Source of the DNA: Lenzites betulinus
Taxonomy: Eukaryota > Basidiomycota > Agaricomycetes > Polyporales > Polyporaceae
Assembly (NCBI GenBank): GCA_022264855.1
Contig: JABYQU010000014.1
Coordinates: 248,001 to 312,000 of the forward strand
DNA length: 64,000 nt
Reading direction: 5' to 3'
Under the pieces are notes generated by a model that was not told the DNA's origin, did not search any database, and saw only the letters and a program-made list of their open reading frames with translations. Positions 39,245 through 52,193 of this stretch are shown here, in pieces. A program made the position numbers and the translations under genes. The first letter of the stretch is position 1. Each line of letters starts with the position of its first letter.

Positions 39245-41380
39245 TTAGACACGCACGGCACCTTCTACGAGCAGATCGTCCACCGTAGAGGCGGACTTGT
39301 CAGCAGGAAGTGCAAGCACTCCCTGTGGCAGATTTTGATATATGCTCAACAATACGCCACTAAGCGGGCGTGGACTTTGACCCGTAGGGCACCTTATATG
39401 AGCAAGGGCAGCGTACGTACTGAGATCTCCTACGGAGGGGAAGAAGAAAGTCGAGAACGTGTGATACAACAGCTATAGCCCATGGAGAAGCTGGCGATCT
39501 GTGGATACAAATTAGTCTACAAGCCAGTGAGGTATTCGTATACAATGAGATGCATGGAAGAGTCATACGCCTTCCCCTTCGTCAAGCTCCCTAGCTAATG
39601 ACTCAACCTTACTCTACATAGCCGTTGAGTGTTGGTCAGGAAGTGCAGATAAAGAGACTTACACGGTACGTTCTTGTTCGCCCTTCGAGCTGCGTCTGTA
39701 ACACCTTCAGCTGCCACCGTAGCCGACGACCGACTTTCCGACTGATTTCTTCCTTGTGGCGGTCCAACCTCTCGACGAGCGCCCTGTATACGCGGTCATC
39801 TCGCGCAAAGTAGTATGTCTGTAAACGTGTCAGAACATCTCCCAGACCGCCTAAAAGCTGAACGTCTTACGGGTAACGGCTCTCCTTCCAGAACTTGCAG
39901 AACCGACGACCAAGCACCCATCATCACCAAGTCAGCCGTGGCATTGGCGATGCTAAGCGGGTGAATTAGAGGAACACGGCGATGTACCAAGGGTCCGTAT
40001 ATGCTCACTAGTCTTCCAGCGATGCAATGAAGTCCGCCTGGCCGAGACTCTTCGTAGCAAAACTTCGTACGGCTTCGGCAGCACTCTGAACAGGCTTTCC
40101 TGCTGTACCCTGTTTCAAAGCAATAGCAATGTCGGCTGTTTGCATCGCAATCCACGAGTCACCCTCGCTCATGATGAGCGTTTGTAGGAATGACGCCATG
40201 AGGTCCTTCTGTTGTTTCTGCAACCCGTAGTCAATCGCAACCTTCAGGTTCATTCCTTGTTTACGTTCATGTTATAATTCATACAGCCGCATGTTAAGAA
40301 CAACGACACTCACGTAGTATCTTCAACATCTTTTTAGTGTCTTCCTTCTCGAAGTCATCATCTTGTAAATTGTTGATGTACCGGGAGAATGCGCCTAGTA
40401 AGATGATGGCCATGTCTGTGTGTTCTATGCGCATGGCATGAATAAGCGGTGTTGCGTCTCCAGATTTCTGCACAAGGCTCTGAACAGCGTCGAAGATGAG
40501 CGGGTATATAAAGGTGCAGCCGAGTGACTACTTACATGGAAGAAGCGATCGCGCACTTCCATGAGGAACATGACGTCTCTCCGCTCAATAGCACGCATGA
40601 TTTCGTAAGGCTGCGGAAGCGCCAGCAGTTACTGAGTACGGAGCACCTTGGTCGTAGATCTATACGCACTTCTGGAGGTTTCCGTGGGTTTCCACTGCTC
40701 TGCGACGACGACCGCAACATCTTGGCTGCCTGGAACGCCGCTGGCAAGACTTCCAAAAAGGACTTCCGTTTGGACTTCGAACTAACTGTTGGTGAACTTG
40801 GTTGAGACTTATCCCCGTCTGCATCTGGTGGCGGCGGGATCTCTAATGCCTTGCGAATGCGCTCAAGCTCGGCTTCGACTGCTTTCGGGGCAGCACGGTC
40901 AGCCTCACGCTGCAAAAAGCCTCGTGATACGTCAGCGTGGTTGAGTATGAAGGGTCGGGGCTACTCACCTGAGGTGGGCAACCGCGCGGGGAGGCATGGG
41001 TCTGACGGCGGTTGTTCACGAGCTGGTCCGATTGGAGAGCTGTGGGGGCCAATTTCGTCCGGGAAATCTTTAGAGGCTACGTGGACCACCAGAGGCGCGT
41101 TGTTGAACATCACGAAAGCCGACGTCACAGTCGCAGGGAGATGTACACCTAGTGTCCAACTGCACGGGGTATATAAGCGTTCACCGAGTTGGTCAGACGC
41201 CGTTGTTTTATAGAAGCACAAGGATTCTATAGCACAGCGCGCAGCGCAGATATCGGGCGAGGACAGCGGTGGCGACACCAGGACACAGCTCACGAGCAGT
41301 CTCATGCTTGCCTTGGAGGAGGAGAGGAGGCTGTCATCGCCGTCGCTGCGCAGGCCTAGCACGAAGCGCCCGTAGCACAT
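39245..41380 (-). CDS. Uncharacterised conserved-looking protein
   Basis: First ATG in the open frame is at 41380 (MCYGRFVLGLRSDGDDSLL). A cysteine-containing N-terminal part (LYTPCSWTLGVHLPATVTS, FNNAPLVVHVASKDFPDEIG) is joined across a 48-nt intron to LQREADRAAPKAVEAELERI and RKALEIPPPPDADG. Then come KSGDATPLIHAMRIEHTDMA, IILLGAFSRYINNL, LKVAIDYGLQKQQKDLMASF, LQTLIMSEGDSWIAMQTADI, ATADLVMMGAWSSVLQ and FARDDRVYRALVERLDRHKE. The helical central part with regular spacing resembles an alpha-helical repeat or ankyrin-like fold, but no family is recognised. The 3' exons are uncertain; the frame to the stop at 39245 reads CPTGQSPRPLSGVLLSIY. Only 99 bp separates its ATG from the divergent release-factor gene. 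Confidence 0.6.
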
Positions 41381-41479
41381 CGCGTGCCGGTACGGCGCTC
41401 CCGGGATCCGGACCTGCAGCACCGCGTCCGAAATTTCGTTCCGTCAAGCCGCCACCTCGATCGCCACGAAAGTCTGTCT

Positions 41480-43005
41480 ATGTTTCGAGCTATCTCTACG
41501 CTGCACGCGCTACGCTACATCAAATTCGCAAGGAGCTTCCAGACAAACCGGGCCATCCTTGCACAGGCGCAACGGTCCACCGCGTCCACGTCGAACGTGC
41601 AAGATACGCCCATAGTTCAATATGTCAAGAAGAAGGTAGAGGAACGACGCAAGCTGCAGTCTGAAGTACGTTGTAACTGTATGCTTGGTATGACCACTTG
41701 CTCACATTCTATACAGTTGTCAGAAGAGGCACTATCCGATGAGGATATCAAGCGCGTCCGCAAGATTAGAGAGCTAGAGCCGCTCCAGGACGCTTGGGTG
41801 GAATGGAGCCACGCCAAACAGGTCCGTATATCGGGTTGAGCATCCACTCCAATCCTAATAGCAGGTACTGCAGTAGTCTTTGGAGGAAACTTTACCTCTC
41901 CTCGATGACCCCGACCCGACTATGCGTAGTATGGCCGAAGACGAATATGCCGCCTTAACCGAGACCATCGACAATCTGGTCGAGAATACGTTCCCGACAC
42001 TCCTGGTCCCTTCATCGGATACCGCGCATCTTTCCGCTATCATTGAACTCCGAGCGGGTGTCGGAGGTTCCGAGTCTGCCCTCTTCGTCGGAGACCTTGT
42101 CCGGATGTACACTCGCGCGGCACAGGCCGACGGGTGGGACGTCAGCATGATCAGTAGCAATGTCCTTGAAACGGGTGGCATCAAGGACGCGATCATGGAG
42201 GTGAAAGGTAATGGCGTCTATGACGCGCTGCGATGGGAGAGCGGCGTGCATCGAGTCCAAAGAGTACCCGCCACGGAGGCAAATGGTCGGGTGCACACCA
42301 GTACTGTCAGCGTAATGGTGAGATAAATACATATGCGTTACCGATGCCTATTGACACTGGATAGGTTCTTCCCCTGGCCGAGGAAACCGAGTCAAATTCT
42401 GCCGACGATGAGCTTTTCAAGATGGACGAAATTAAGCTGGAGGTGATGCGAGCAAGAGGCGCAGGAGGACAGGTATGTTCAGTGCTAGGACCTCTCTTCG
42501 CTCAGCAACCTGACCCGGGCTCCAGCACGTAAACAAAACGGAGTCCGCTGTTCGTTTGACACACATACCGACGGGTATATCGGTATCGATGCAGGATGAG
42601 CGCAGTCAGCATCAGGTAATGTCCTTACCCCGCAATAGCTCTAGAGCCGAAGTCTTACACTGACATAGAACCGACGGCGAGCCTTCCAAATCCTCCGAGC
42701 GCGTCTCATGGACCGTAAACTCAATCAAGAAATGCTCGACCGGCGTGATCTTCGACGGAACCTGGTGCGCAGTGCAGACCGGAGCGAGAAAATTCGCACC
42801 TACAATTACGCACAGGTGAGTCCTTCCAAAAATGCCTTCAGAATTTGCTGATGACAATGTTTAGGACCGAGTGACCGACCATAGGTTAGGCATGTCTGTG
42901 AAAAACCTGATGATGGTCATAAATGGTGATGGGCTGCAGGGCTTCATCAAAGCCCTGCAGCAACGTCATCACGATGAGATGCTGGAGGAAGTGCTGTCCC
43001 AGTAA
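41480..43005 (+). CDS. MRF1: Mitochondrial peptide chain release factor 1
   Basis: Ends translation at UAA/UAG on mitochondrial ribosomes. Start ATG 41480 gives a positively charged leader ([20 protein letters not shown]) that suits mitochondrial import. Domains: N-terminal helical segment ([10 protein letters not shown]); then [35 protein letters not shown] and [20 protein letters not shown]. Next is the catalytic GGQ loop, [19 protein letters not shown], which an intron splits exactly after GGQ; then [19 protein letters not shown]. The C-terminus has [18 protein letters not shown] and ends LEEVLSQ with TAA at 43003-43005. The PxT-type recognition region falls in the central block. Complete and normal length (about 400 residues). 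Confidence 0.95.
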
Positions 43006-43500
43006 CATCTTTGCAAACATCCTTACCGTGATTTATATCTTAGATGTGTGGTGCTAATATGTGTGCTGGCCACTGCTGTCCACGCCTTTCAACTAAGTAA
43101 TACCACTCTCTACTCTAGCTTCCGCAGAGGCTTTTTGCAGTGTCGATGACACGGTGACATGCCTCGCTATACATAACACTAAGCGGCGAAGTGAGACATC
43201 TACATATATGTAGCGCCAAGTTAGCGGGACCACATAGGAGCACATACTGCGTATCGGCGTCTAAAATCACCTTCCGAACTTGTTTCTGGATCCGGTTGCA
43301 CGCAGCAGCTAGTCTCGTAGGCTGTACGTACAATAACATCCAGCTGGGAGCCGCAAGGGAAGTGTGTTCGCTGACAATCATGCAAAGTTTGACTTTACGC
43401 ACAGCTATCTTGTGGCGCGCGGCGCGACACGTTGCGGAGCGAACCTCGTCCACACCTCGACACAACGTGCACGGGCTTCGACAACGACTCACATTCCCGG
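43006..43500. other. Spacer
   Basis: 3' region of the release factor gene and probable promoter of the Dicer-like gene. Motif-free short open frames only. Confidence 0.4.
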
Positions 43501-46500
43501 ATGCTCAATCTCTGGAAGGAAACTGCGGCAAATTTAGCCAAAACCACAGATAGTGCCACTGCCGGAACTGCTGCCAACGCCTACAAACGGCCAGCCAACG
43601 CTTCCGAGTCGGATCCACAGCCTTCCAAAAGGCGAAGGACCTACACTGGCGACAGTGATTCCCAGGTTACCGCAGCGCCCGACTCATCCACTGCTGCAGC
43701 CATGAGCAGCTTGTCGCGACCTGTGGTCTCCTTGGAAGAGGCTTACGCCCAACTGAATGAACAGAATGGTATGTCTCACGGCGATACTTGAGTGTACGAG
43801 TACTTCGCATATTAACTGAGCTGCCCCGTGTATGCGTATTTGTAGTCATCGCGGTTGTTGGGAGCCACGAAGGTCTACTTATTGCTGCACTACTTTTACG
43901 TGTAAATACTGACTCGTTTACAGAAAAGATGACTGTCTTGCGGTCCTGCATTGAACAGAGCGTCGTCACACACAAAGCCAACAGGGCCGTAGACAGAACA
44001 CAGGGATACCGTTTCGTCCTATTTGTCGTAGAGTGAGGCGCCTACTAAGCCTTCCGTAGAATGCTTTGCTGACTGACAGCTGGCACAGTGACAACGTTTC
44101 AATCGGGGAGTACGCCACTGAGTTCGAAAACGAAGACTTCACGGTAGGAGCGTATACAGTCGCCTTACATTCGTCAGCCACGAACGGGTGGCCCAGTGTT
44201 GTGTACAATGACGTAGTCATCGTTGCCGCTAATGCAAGTATCTTGTCTCATCCCTCTCTGCTTTGAAGTGACAACTAATGGTTTCATACTACCAGCTACT
44301 CCTGGACTCCCTGTCGGCTGGCAACATCAAGCTCTCCCAAGCGCACATGATTGTCGTCAGTGACGCGCAGAGGCTGGTGGCCGTACAGATCCTGCAGCCC
44401 ATCATTCGGATGATGACCGACTTCTACGCGAAGGTCTTCGATCCACCTCGCGTGCTCGCGGCGGTGACCAGCGATCCCGAACGCTGGCCCTCTCTGGACC
44501 TTTCACGACTCGAGCTCTCGTTTAGCGCACGGACTTTCTTCCTGAAATCAACAACTGCTGATGTCTGGCTCGGTCCTCTGGAGCTCGTTCTTGAGTACGA
44601 TCCGCCCTCTCTGACGCAGCCGGGCTCTGTCTTGGCGTTGAAGCTCCGTGAAGCTGATTCGGAACACTCGATTCTGCAACCTCGACATCTCCGGCGCTCG
44701 GGTCGAGTGCTCTCACAGCTTGGTCTTTTTGCCTTCGACCTGTTCTGGAAGACTACCCTAGACCATCTGCTCAATTCTACATCTGTCGGTCAAGCTTCTG
44801 AGGACAGTGGCCCAGCTCGTGCTCGTCAAAGGCTAGCAGAGCTGAGGAACACTTGGCCAGACAGGGCGCTGGCTGCCAATTTGCACGTGTCTACATGCAA
44901 TGTAACACCAAAGGTTGCAAAGCTCGTCGAGGTATTGCTAAGCTACAGTGGGGTTGGTGACGACTTTCGTGGCATTGTTTTCGGTCAGTCCAGTCACGCA
45001 TCATCAGAGTGACAGAACACCTACACAGGCCACATTCACCAGTAAAGGACAGGTCCGTAGCATCAACTCTAGCTGCCTTGTTGCAGAACAGGGAGATCGG
45101 CCTTCCGTTTATCCGGGCAACAGAAGTTCGACATGGTGCCGCGGGTGATCCAAATTACCAGGTAGGCTGGTGTGCTATAACCTGCTGAGTGTTGAGACCG
45201 ACTTCTTCGCATGTAGAGGGACCTGAGACAGGCATTTGGCTCGGGTCAATACAATATGTTGGTGCTGACACGATCTGCCCAAGATCTTGACCTTCCACCG
45301 GCCTCTACTGTGATCAGGTGTGTGCCTCCAAAGCGACCATCTACTCGCGCATAGCGCTGACAATATGTAACCCTAGTTTCGACCTCTTCGAAGATCAACT
45401 GACGTACGCATACTGCCAAGCACGTAGCAGAGGCAAACACAGTCACTTGATTCACCTCGTCGAGAAGGACAATAACGAGCAGCGACGGGTTCTCACCCAG
45501 ATGCAGGCCATCGACACTGACATACGCAACTGGATCGCAGGATTCGCGCGTGGCGAGGGCAAAGACTTTCCTCCCAAATCCCTGCATACGACACTCGATC
45601 CGTGTCTTTCGGATAGCGAAGACGAGGAAACGGACGGCGAGTTCATCGTCGACGCTACTACCAGCGCGCGCATCTACAGAGCCGACGCGGAGGCCGCTGT
45701 CCACCGGTTTGTGGCGAGCTTCGGCGAGCAAATACCCGGGATTCAAGACGCAGCTTCAATATCCTTGGATCGTCACGCCAGCCATATCGGGGGAGAGGGC
45801 TATAGCTATACTATCTCGCTCCCCAAAGCGACCGGTATCCCCGATATCTCTGGTCCTTACTGTCAAACGAAAGTCCAGGCCCGACGGGAAGCGTTTTATA
45901 GGACATGTCAAGAATGCGTCCAGAGGGGCCTCATGGACTACCGACACTTTCCTCAAACTCAGTGGCGCCCCGCGGGCGACGCCTCTAGTGAAGAAGGGGA
46001 GAGCAGTGTGCCCCAAGACGTCAAAACGGCGAGCTCTTCGTCCGCGACCCACGGATACCCCCGCAAGTTCCCCGACCTCTGGGCCAACTCGTACAAGCGC
46101 CCCGCAACAACGCTGTACCCCACTGTGGTTATTCCGGAGAACCTCGCCGACCAGCCGCATGCGCCCGTCGTGCTGCTCACTCGGGTGCCTCTCCCTCAAA
46201 TACCTGCCTTCTTTCTGTTCTATGTAGGGGCGCGGACGACGGTCCGTCTCTACAAAGGCGAGCCGTTCGAGGTCAGCGCTGTACAGCTCGAGGCGCTGCG
46301 CGGATACACAAACCGCGTCGTCCGCTCTTTGACCAACAAGCCATTCCCCTGCGCTGCGGAGAACGTATTGGGTTTCCTTGCCCCTCTGAACGCCGCTTGG
46401 CAGCCGTACCCCACGTCGCCAGAATGCATGTACTCGCCGTTGCCTGTCGCGGGCCATATACCATGGGACGCCATACAGCTCGCTGCGGATTATTTCGCTG

Positions 46501-49033
46501 TGCCGCTGTCTAGTAACTTGACATCGCTCGATGACAACGCGCGGGATGCGGTTGTTCAGGACCGCAACGTCGAGTTCACGATGCGGCATTTCCTCGTCAC
46601 GGTTCGACATGACTTGACGCCTCTCAGTAAGGTTAATGATAGTCCGGTAAGCGAAGCGTACGTGAGCGCGCGATACACCTAGTTGACATGGTCGAATGCA
46701 GCGGGAGGCCGAGTTCCCAAATTTCCTTGAGTACTGCAAAGCCCGCCGGAAAGACTTTGCTGGGTTGGAGGATGAGAAGCAGCCGATGGTCGAGGTGGCA
46801 GCGGTCCCTGCCGTCATCAACAACTTGCATCCCATGTGCACACCCCAGACGCCTCCTGCGAAAGTACCACTCAAATGTACGTCGTCTCCGTCGTCCACTA
46901 TCTCCGCTCGGAAGCTTACGGCCCTCACAGACCTCATTCCAGAGCTCACCTACAAGTTCACCATTCCAGCAAGGTAAGCTACACTGGCACGCAGCATATT
47001 GACGGCATTGAGCTCCTTCGCAGCACCTTCCGCACGCTGTGGCTCATGCCCTCGGTGATGGCCAAGACCGACAGCTACCTGCTCGTCAAAGAGCTTGACG
47101 CGAAGCTCTTCCACCACAGCATCTCCGAGCAGCAGCTCCTCGTCGCGCTCTCCACGCGCGCCGCATGGACCGAGCACAACTACGAGCGACTCGAGTTCCT
47201 CGGTGAGTCTTCTTCTATCCGCATTCGTCTTCGCACTCGCGCTAACCCGCATGCTCCTACGCTAGGCGACGCGTTTCTCAAAGTCGTCGCGTCCAACTTC
47301 CTGTACGTGACGATGCCCGGCGCGGGCGAGGGCGAGCTGCACACCGCGCGGCAGGGCATCATCGGGAACAAAGTCCTGCACGAGTGCGCGATGCGCCTCG
47401 GGATTTGCCCGTACATCCAGCACAAGCGCGTCGTCGCGAAGCTTTGGCAGCCCCCGCACATCCCTGCCGCCGCCTCCTCCTCCTCTTCATCACCCTCAGG
47501 GAAGCCCGAGGAGGAGGTCGAAATGGCGGATGCTGAGGGCGACGGCGCGAGTGAGGGTACCGATGGGAAGGAGGACCAGGAGAAAGGCCAAGGTAAGAGC
47601 AAGAAGCGCACGAAGAGGCAGCGCCAGCTCTACGCGCAGAACATCCTCTGGATGGGCGACAAGGTCGTCGCGGACGTCGTCGAGGCCATCCTCGCGGCCG
47701 CGTTCCTCTCGGGCGGCCACGAGCGCGCGCTGCAGGCCGCGCGCAAGCTGCTCATCCCACTGCCGAACATCGCGCAGTGGACAGACTTCGCGCGCATCGG
47801 CGCGCAGCATTCAAGCGCGGCCCCGACCACGTCCTCCCAGAATGTGCACGCGAGCACGGTGGAGGCCGTGCAGGCGCTCGTGGGATCTGTGTTCAGCAAG
47901 CCGGAGCTGCTCGTACAGGCGTTGGTGAGTCTCCGATGTATCGACATTTTAGGGAGCTTCGTGCTAAAGCTGCACGTAGACACATCAGTCGGCGTTTGGG
48001 AGCAACGAAGGCGCGAGCTACGAACGTCTCGAATTCATCGGTGACGCCATCCTCGACTTTCGTAAGCTCTCCCCTTCCCTCTTCCCTCACTTGTACCCCA
48101 CCAACTGACCCACGCACCCCCTCACCCCAGTCGTCGCGCGCCACATCTTCGAGCGCCACCCACACCTCTCCCCCGGCGGGCTCACGCTGCTCAAGGGCGG
48201 CATGGTCTCGAACCGCGCGCTCGCCGCGTTCTGCGTGCACACGGGCCTGCACGCGCACCTGCGCTTCGCGTCCGAGCAGCTCGACGACGCGATCCGCCGC
48301 TACGCGGGCGCGCTTGCCGCGCTGCGCCAGAGCGAGTACGCGGCGGCCGCGCGCGAGGAGCGCCTCCCCGGGCAGTACTGGCTCGACGTGCCCATGGAGC
48401 CGCCCAAGGTGCGTCCCCCGCGCTCTTTCTCGAATGGCATTGTGTGAAACTGACGCGCCATACTCATCGTGCGCAGTGCCTGTCGGACCTGGTCGAGAGC
48501 GTGGTGGGCGCGCTGTACGTGTGCGACGGCTTCTTCGAGGTCGGCGTCGGCCGCTTCTTCGACGCGGCCTTCAAACCGTTCATGGACGCGCACGTGCGGC
48601 TGCACACGCTCTCCGCGAACCCGAAGGTGACGCTGCTCGAGCTCCTCCAGGCCGAGGGCTGCCGCCAGCACGCGGTGCTCAAGGTCCCGCAGGAGCGCCA
48701 GAACGCGCCAGTGCACATGGAGGGTGCGTGTTCTTACCCTCCCCCGTGTTCATGTGGGCAGATGCAGACAGAGGCTGATTGCGTGTAGTGCGTGTGCATG
48801 GGGAGCTCGTTGCGAGCGCGACGGATCTGTCGGCGGCGATTGCGACGCGGAAGGTCGCGCTGGCGGCGCTGGACGCGTTGACGAACGACCCGGAGCTGCT
48901 TCCGCGTATATGCGACTGTGGGTCGGGAGAGGGCACGAAAAAGCCCCAACCCCAGCCGGAGGAGTCGACGCAGGACGACGCAGAGGCTGCGGAGGTCGAG
49001 GAGGCGATGGAGGTACTAGAGGGCGCAGAGTAG
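43501..49033 (+). CDS. Dicer-like ribonuclease with degenerate helicase
   Basis: Multi-exon gene of roughly 1,550 codons. ATG 43501 (MLNLWKETAANLAK). Order: a helicase-like region in which the Walker A position reads VIAVVGSHEGLLIAALLL (no GKT) and the DECH position reads MIVVSDAQRL; the C-terminal helicase lobe has IVFVKDRSVASTLAALL, MLVLTRSAQDLDLPP and YCQARSRGK where active family members carry intact motifs V and VI. A Dicer dimerisation-type domain follows (ARIYRADAEAAVHRFVASFG), then a platform/PAZ-like region (FTMRHFLVTVRHDLTPLS). RNase IIIa has YERLEFLGDAFLKVVAS and VVADVVEAILAAAFLSGG; RNase IIIb has YERLEFIGDAILDFLVA and LSDLVESVVGALYVCDG. Both carry the expected acidic residues. A short dsRNA-binding-like tail and an acidic C-terminus end at TAG 49031-49033. 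Predicted to cut double-stranded RNA into small RNAs, without ATP-driven helicase activity. Confidence 0.9.
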
Positions 49034-49191
49034 AGGTTTGTGTCATTCTTGAAGCTTGCATGCAAAACTTGTGTTCCTTCAACGTAGATGCCCGCGACAG
49101 ACATTTTTACAATGCACGACCATCTATCTATTTCTAGGGCAATGCGGGGGTACAGATTAGGTCTACGGTGTATATGCGACCGAGAGACAAT

Positions 49192-49529
49192 CTATGCGGC
49201 GCCGGCAGACTTGCTCCTGCACACCCGCCCGAAATAATCAGCACGAACGTCACCTCGGGAGAACACGGAACGACGTACAGCTGGTAGTAGGCGGCGACGA
49301 AGGGGATGCTGAAGCCAAAGAGGAGGTAGGACGCGACCTTGGCGCCGAACGTCGCCTTCTTCTCGTAGTCGAAGGGGATGTGCTGCCGGAGAGCGTGAGC
49401 ACAGCGTCCACGTCAGAGCGCGCGGGCCCGGCGCACCTTGTACTCGCCGCTGTGCACGAAGCGCACGGGGGCCGCACGCGCGCGGGCGACCTGGCGGAGG
49501 GGGGCAGCAGAGCGGGCGAGGAGGGGCAT
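49192..49529 (-). CDS. COX8: Cytochrome c oxidase subunit 8 / VIIc
   Basis: Small nuclear-encoded subunit of complex IV in the mitochondrial inner membrane. Three exons: MPLLARSAAPLRQVARARA with VRFVHSGEYK (arginine-rich presequence); HIPFDYEKKATFGAKVASYL followed by LFGFSIPFVAAYYQL (single transmembrane helix); and SKSAGAA before TAG at 49192. The GFSIPF..AYYQL pattern is the hallmark of the COX7C/Cox8 family. The first intron begins GTGCGC and the second splits the L codon. Convergent with the Dicer-like gene, 158 bp apart. Confidence 0.88.
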
Positions 49530-50067
49530 GGCGGCGAGCACAGCTGGCGTCGGAGACGGAGGTGAGGAGGTGGTGGTCGGAGAGAGAACGGCGTGGGAAG
49601 AACACGCGGGCAGGGCGAACGGGATATGTTTTCGATCGGACGCGCTGTCGGCCGCGCGCCCTCGGAGCGGGGCAGATTGGCTCCAACCACACTGCCGGCC
49701 AATCACAGACCAGAGCGTCCCCCGCCGCACCGCTCCCGCTCGCCCAATCCCCGCGTCCCATCTATCGGCCGCCTACCTCCGCCAATCGGGGAGCTGCCCG
49801 CGTCCGTTGCATCACCGTCCCCCGAGCACGCGCCGGTTTCTCCCGCAATATTCCTCCCATTTCTCAAAATACTCAATCACGCTGCGAGCACGCGCGAGGA
49901 AGCTATGCACGACTCCGACGTCGATGTCAAGTTCTATATAATGCGATGTGCCATGTTATACAATGATTAATGCGATGCTATAGTACTTGTAGCCTCTGTG
50001 TGCTGTATGATGACCCCAAGTTTCGTCAAGCTTCATTCAAGTCGTGTCGTCAAGACTCGTAGTCCGT
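49530..50067. other. Spacer
   Basis: Promoter of the oxidase-subunit gene and 3' region of the MFS transporter gene. Very GC-rich up to about 49830, which leaves long spurious frames. No feature recognised. Confidence 0.4.
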
Positions 50068-52193
50068 TCAAGGGCGCGCAGCGAACCGCGACGTCGCGCG
50101 CAACCTCGCACCTATCCTGTAGAAGATGAATCTACACAAGCCCATCAGCGTCCGCGCATCCAAGCGTACATGACAGACAAGACTTACGGTAGGGGGGCCA
50201 TGAGCGTCAACAAGCCCGCCAATAGCGCCGTCGCGCCGACCGTGCCCAGGCGGTCGTACATCGCGCCCGCGAACAGCGGAAACACGGCCGCGAACGACGA
50301 CCGCACCGCGCTGTTCGCCGCCATCGCCGACGCGGCGATCGGCCGGTACGCGGTCACAAGGTACGTGAACACCCCCGTGAAGATGAAGTACACCCCCGCG
50401 CCGAAGGGGATCGAGCCGAGGATGGGCGCGATCCAGTGCACTTGCTTGTACGTCGTGAACGCGAGGATGTACAGTCCTGCAGGGAGTGTGAGTAAGGATG
50501 CGCGCGTGAGCAGGTATTCGAATACTCACCTAGAGGAGCGAGGATGGCGCCCAGTTCGGCCATGAGTAGGCGCACCTCCGGGGGTGCGTTCCCGTTATGC
50601 TTGATTGACTCGCGGCGGAAGAGCCTGCGTCGTATAGTGTTAGGTCTACTCGCGAGTCGAATCGAGTTCGGGTACGTACCCGTTCCAGTATGGCTGCCCG
50701 CAAAGCGAGACGACCATCCCGAGGCCGATGCCGAGGAAGGTCAGGCCTGTTTGTTGCGAGTTGAATCCGTGCACGCCCTCGAAGATGATCGGGAACGCCT
50801 GGAAGGCGAGGTAAAGGATACCCAGGAGGAGCGCGGACCAGATGTCCAGCAGCAGCGCCATGCGGTCGTAGATAAGAAGTTCTGGATAAGGTGCGTTAAT
50901 CCAACGAATTCCAGAGGGTAGAAGAACACTTACCGAAAGGGGTGCGGCAGCTGTGGAGGATCATGCCAACCAGATTGTACTCCTGACGATCGAGCGGCGC
51001 CCACCACTTCTCGTCCCCAGTTGACTTCCGCAGTCTACGATTTGCGTTTAGCACCAATACTGCGTGAACATAATCAATCGCACTCACTTCTTCGCCTTGA
51101 CCTTGAGAATCACTGGCGCGTACGTCTCTGGTACAACCTAGGAAGACGTTTAGCCCTATGTGACACAAAGCGAGAGTTCGACTTACGACAAACAGCAGGA
51201 TAGTCTGCACGAACTGCCAGATCAGCAGAACGCGGTAGCACCATCGCCAATCGGTGTTCTACGGCGTTGATGAGCACAAATATTTCCCGCGCTCAGATAG
51301 CAAAGAAACACACCTGCACGATAAATCTATAACAGGCGGCGGTCAACACACGGCGTACATGCAATCCAGTTTTGGAGACCCTCACCCTCCGATCAGGGGG
51401 CCGATAACTGGGCCGATGAAAGGACTAATTGTGTACACGGCCATGGGACTATACGGGCCTATTAATGCGCGCACATCCATTAAAGGAGCCGGAGAACTCA
51501 CGTCGCAACATGTGCGTTGTCGAATAAGTCGCTGACACTCCCGCCCGCGACGCTCAAGAACGCTGCTCCGCACAGACCAGTTATGAACCGGAAGAGCAAG
51601 AAGACGGCTGTCACAGAGCAGTAGAGTCAGTATATGTGCAACATATAGTGAAGAGAGTCGCATACCGATATTTGGTGGGAACGCAGTGGGCCATGTGAAA
51701 GCAAAGAACAGGACGTATGATGTCTGGTAGATGATGTTGCGCCCGTAGAGCTCCGAGAGCGGTCCCACAAAAAGAGGTCCAACGCCCAGGCCGAGCACGT
51801 ATAAGCTGATACTGAGGATCGTAACTTCGTGCGATGTGTGGAGGTCGTGCGCGAGACCGGGTTCAGTGAATGACGCCTGTAACGCCACACCCGCGGAATG
51901 AGCGCTATGAGCACCCTACGCTCGCACTCTGGTGTGAGACCCGGCAAACGCACCACTGAACTCGCGAACGTCGCACAGAGCGAGGCACAACTGATCACTA
52001 TCACTGCGACCCACTTGCGCCAACTGGGCATGCGCTTCGGGTCATCTTCAGGATCGAGTTGGACTTCATACGGGTCCGCGCCGGGCTCTGCGCCGGCCCG
52101 CGAACTTGCGTCGGACTCGGCAGCCTTGGGGAGACTAGGAACCTGGCCGCGCTTCTCGATATCTGTCTCACTGAGAGTGTTTGTTTCGGACAT
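50068..52193 (-). CDS. DHA1-type MFS transporter
   Basis: Multidrug/polyamine-type exporter of the major facilitator superfamily, plasma membrane by family. ATG 52193 (MSETNTLSETDIEKRG). The hydrophilic N-terminus with PYEVQLDPEDDPKRMPSWRK leads into helix 1 (WVAVIVISCASLCATFASS). Then LYVLGLGVGPLFVGPLSELYGRN (motif A-like loop), and SPFIGPVIGPLIGGFI (antiporter motif C, gxxxGPxxGG) followed by TDWRWCYRVLLIWQFVQ. The central loop holds KAKKLRKSTGDEKW. The second half has FEGVHGFNSQQTGLTFLGIG, FGAGVYFIFTGVFTYLVTAY and SAMAANSAVRSSFAAVFPLF. The last exon gives IGARLRATSRFAARP and TGA at 50068. About 12 helices; drug or polyamine specificity cannot be assigned. Confidence 0.9.

Noticed and set aside
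41384..41479. Upstream start for the release factor (frame open from 41384)
   Set aside because: Would place extra arginine-rich residues before a ready-made mitochondrial leader and would overlap the divergent gene's promoter.
45756..46949. 397-codon open frame antisense to the Dicer-like gene
   Set aside because: Shadow of a GC-rich coding exon; arginine-rich composition and no domain.
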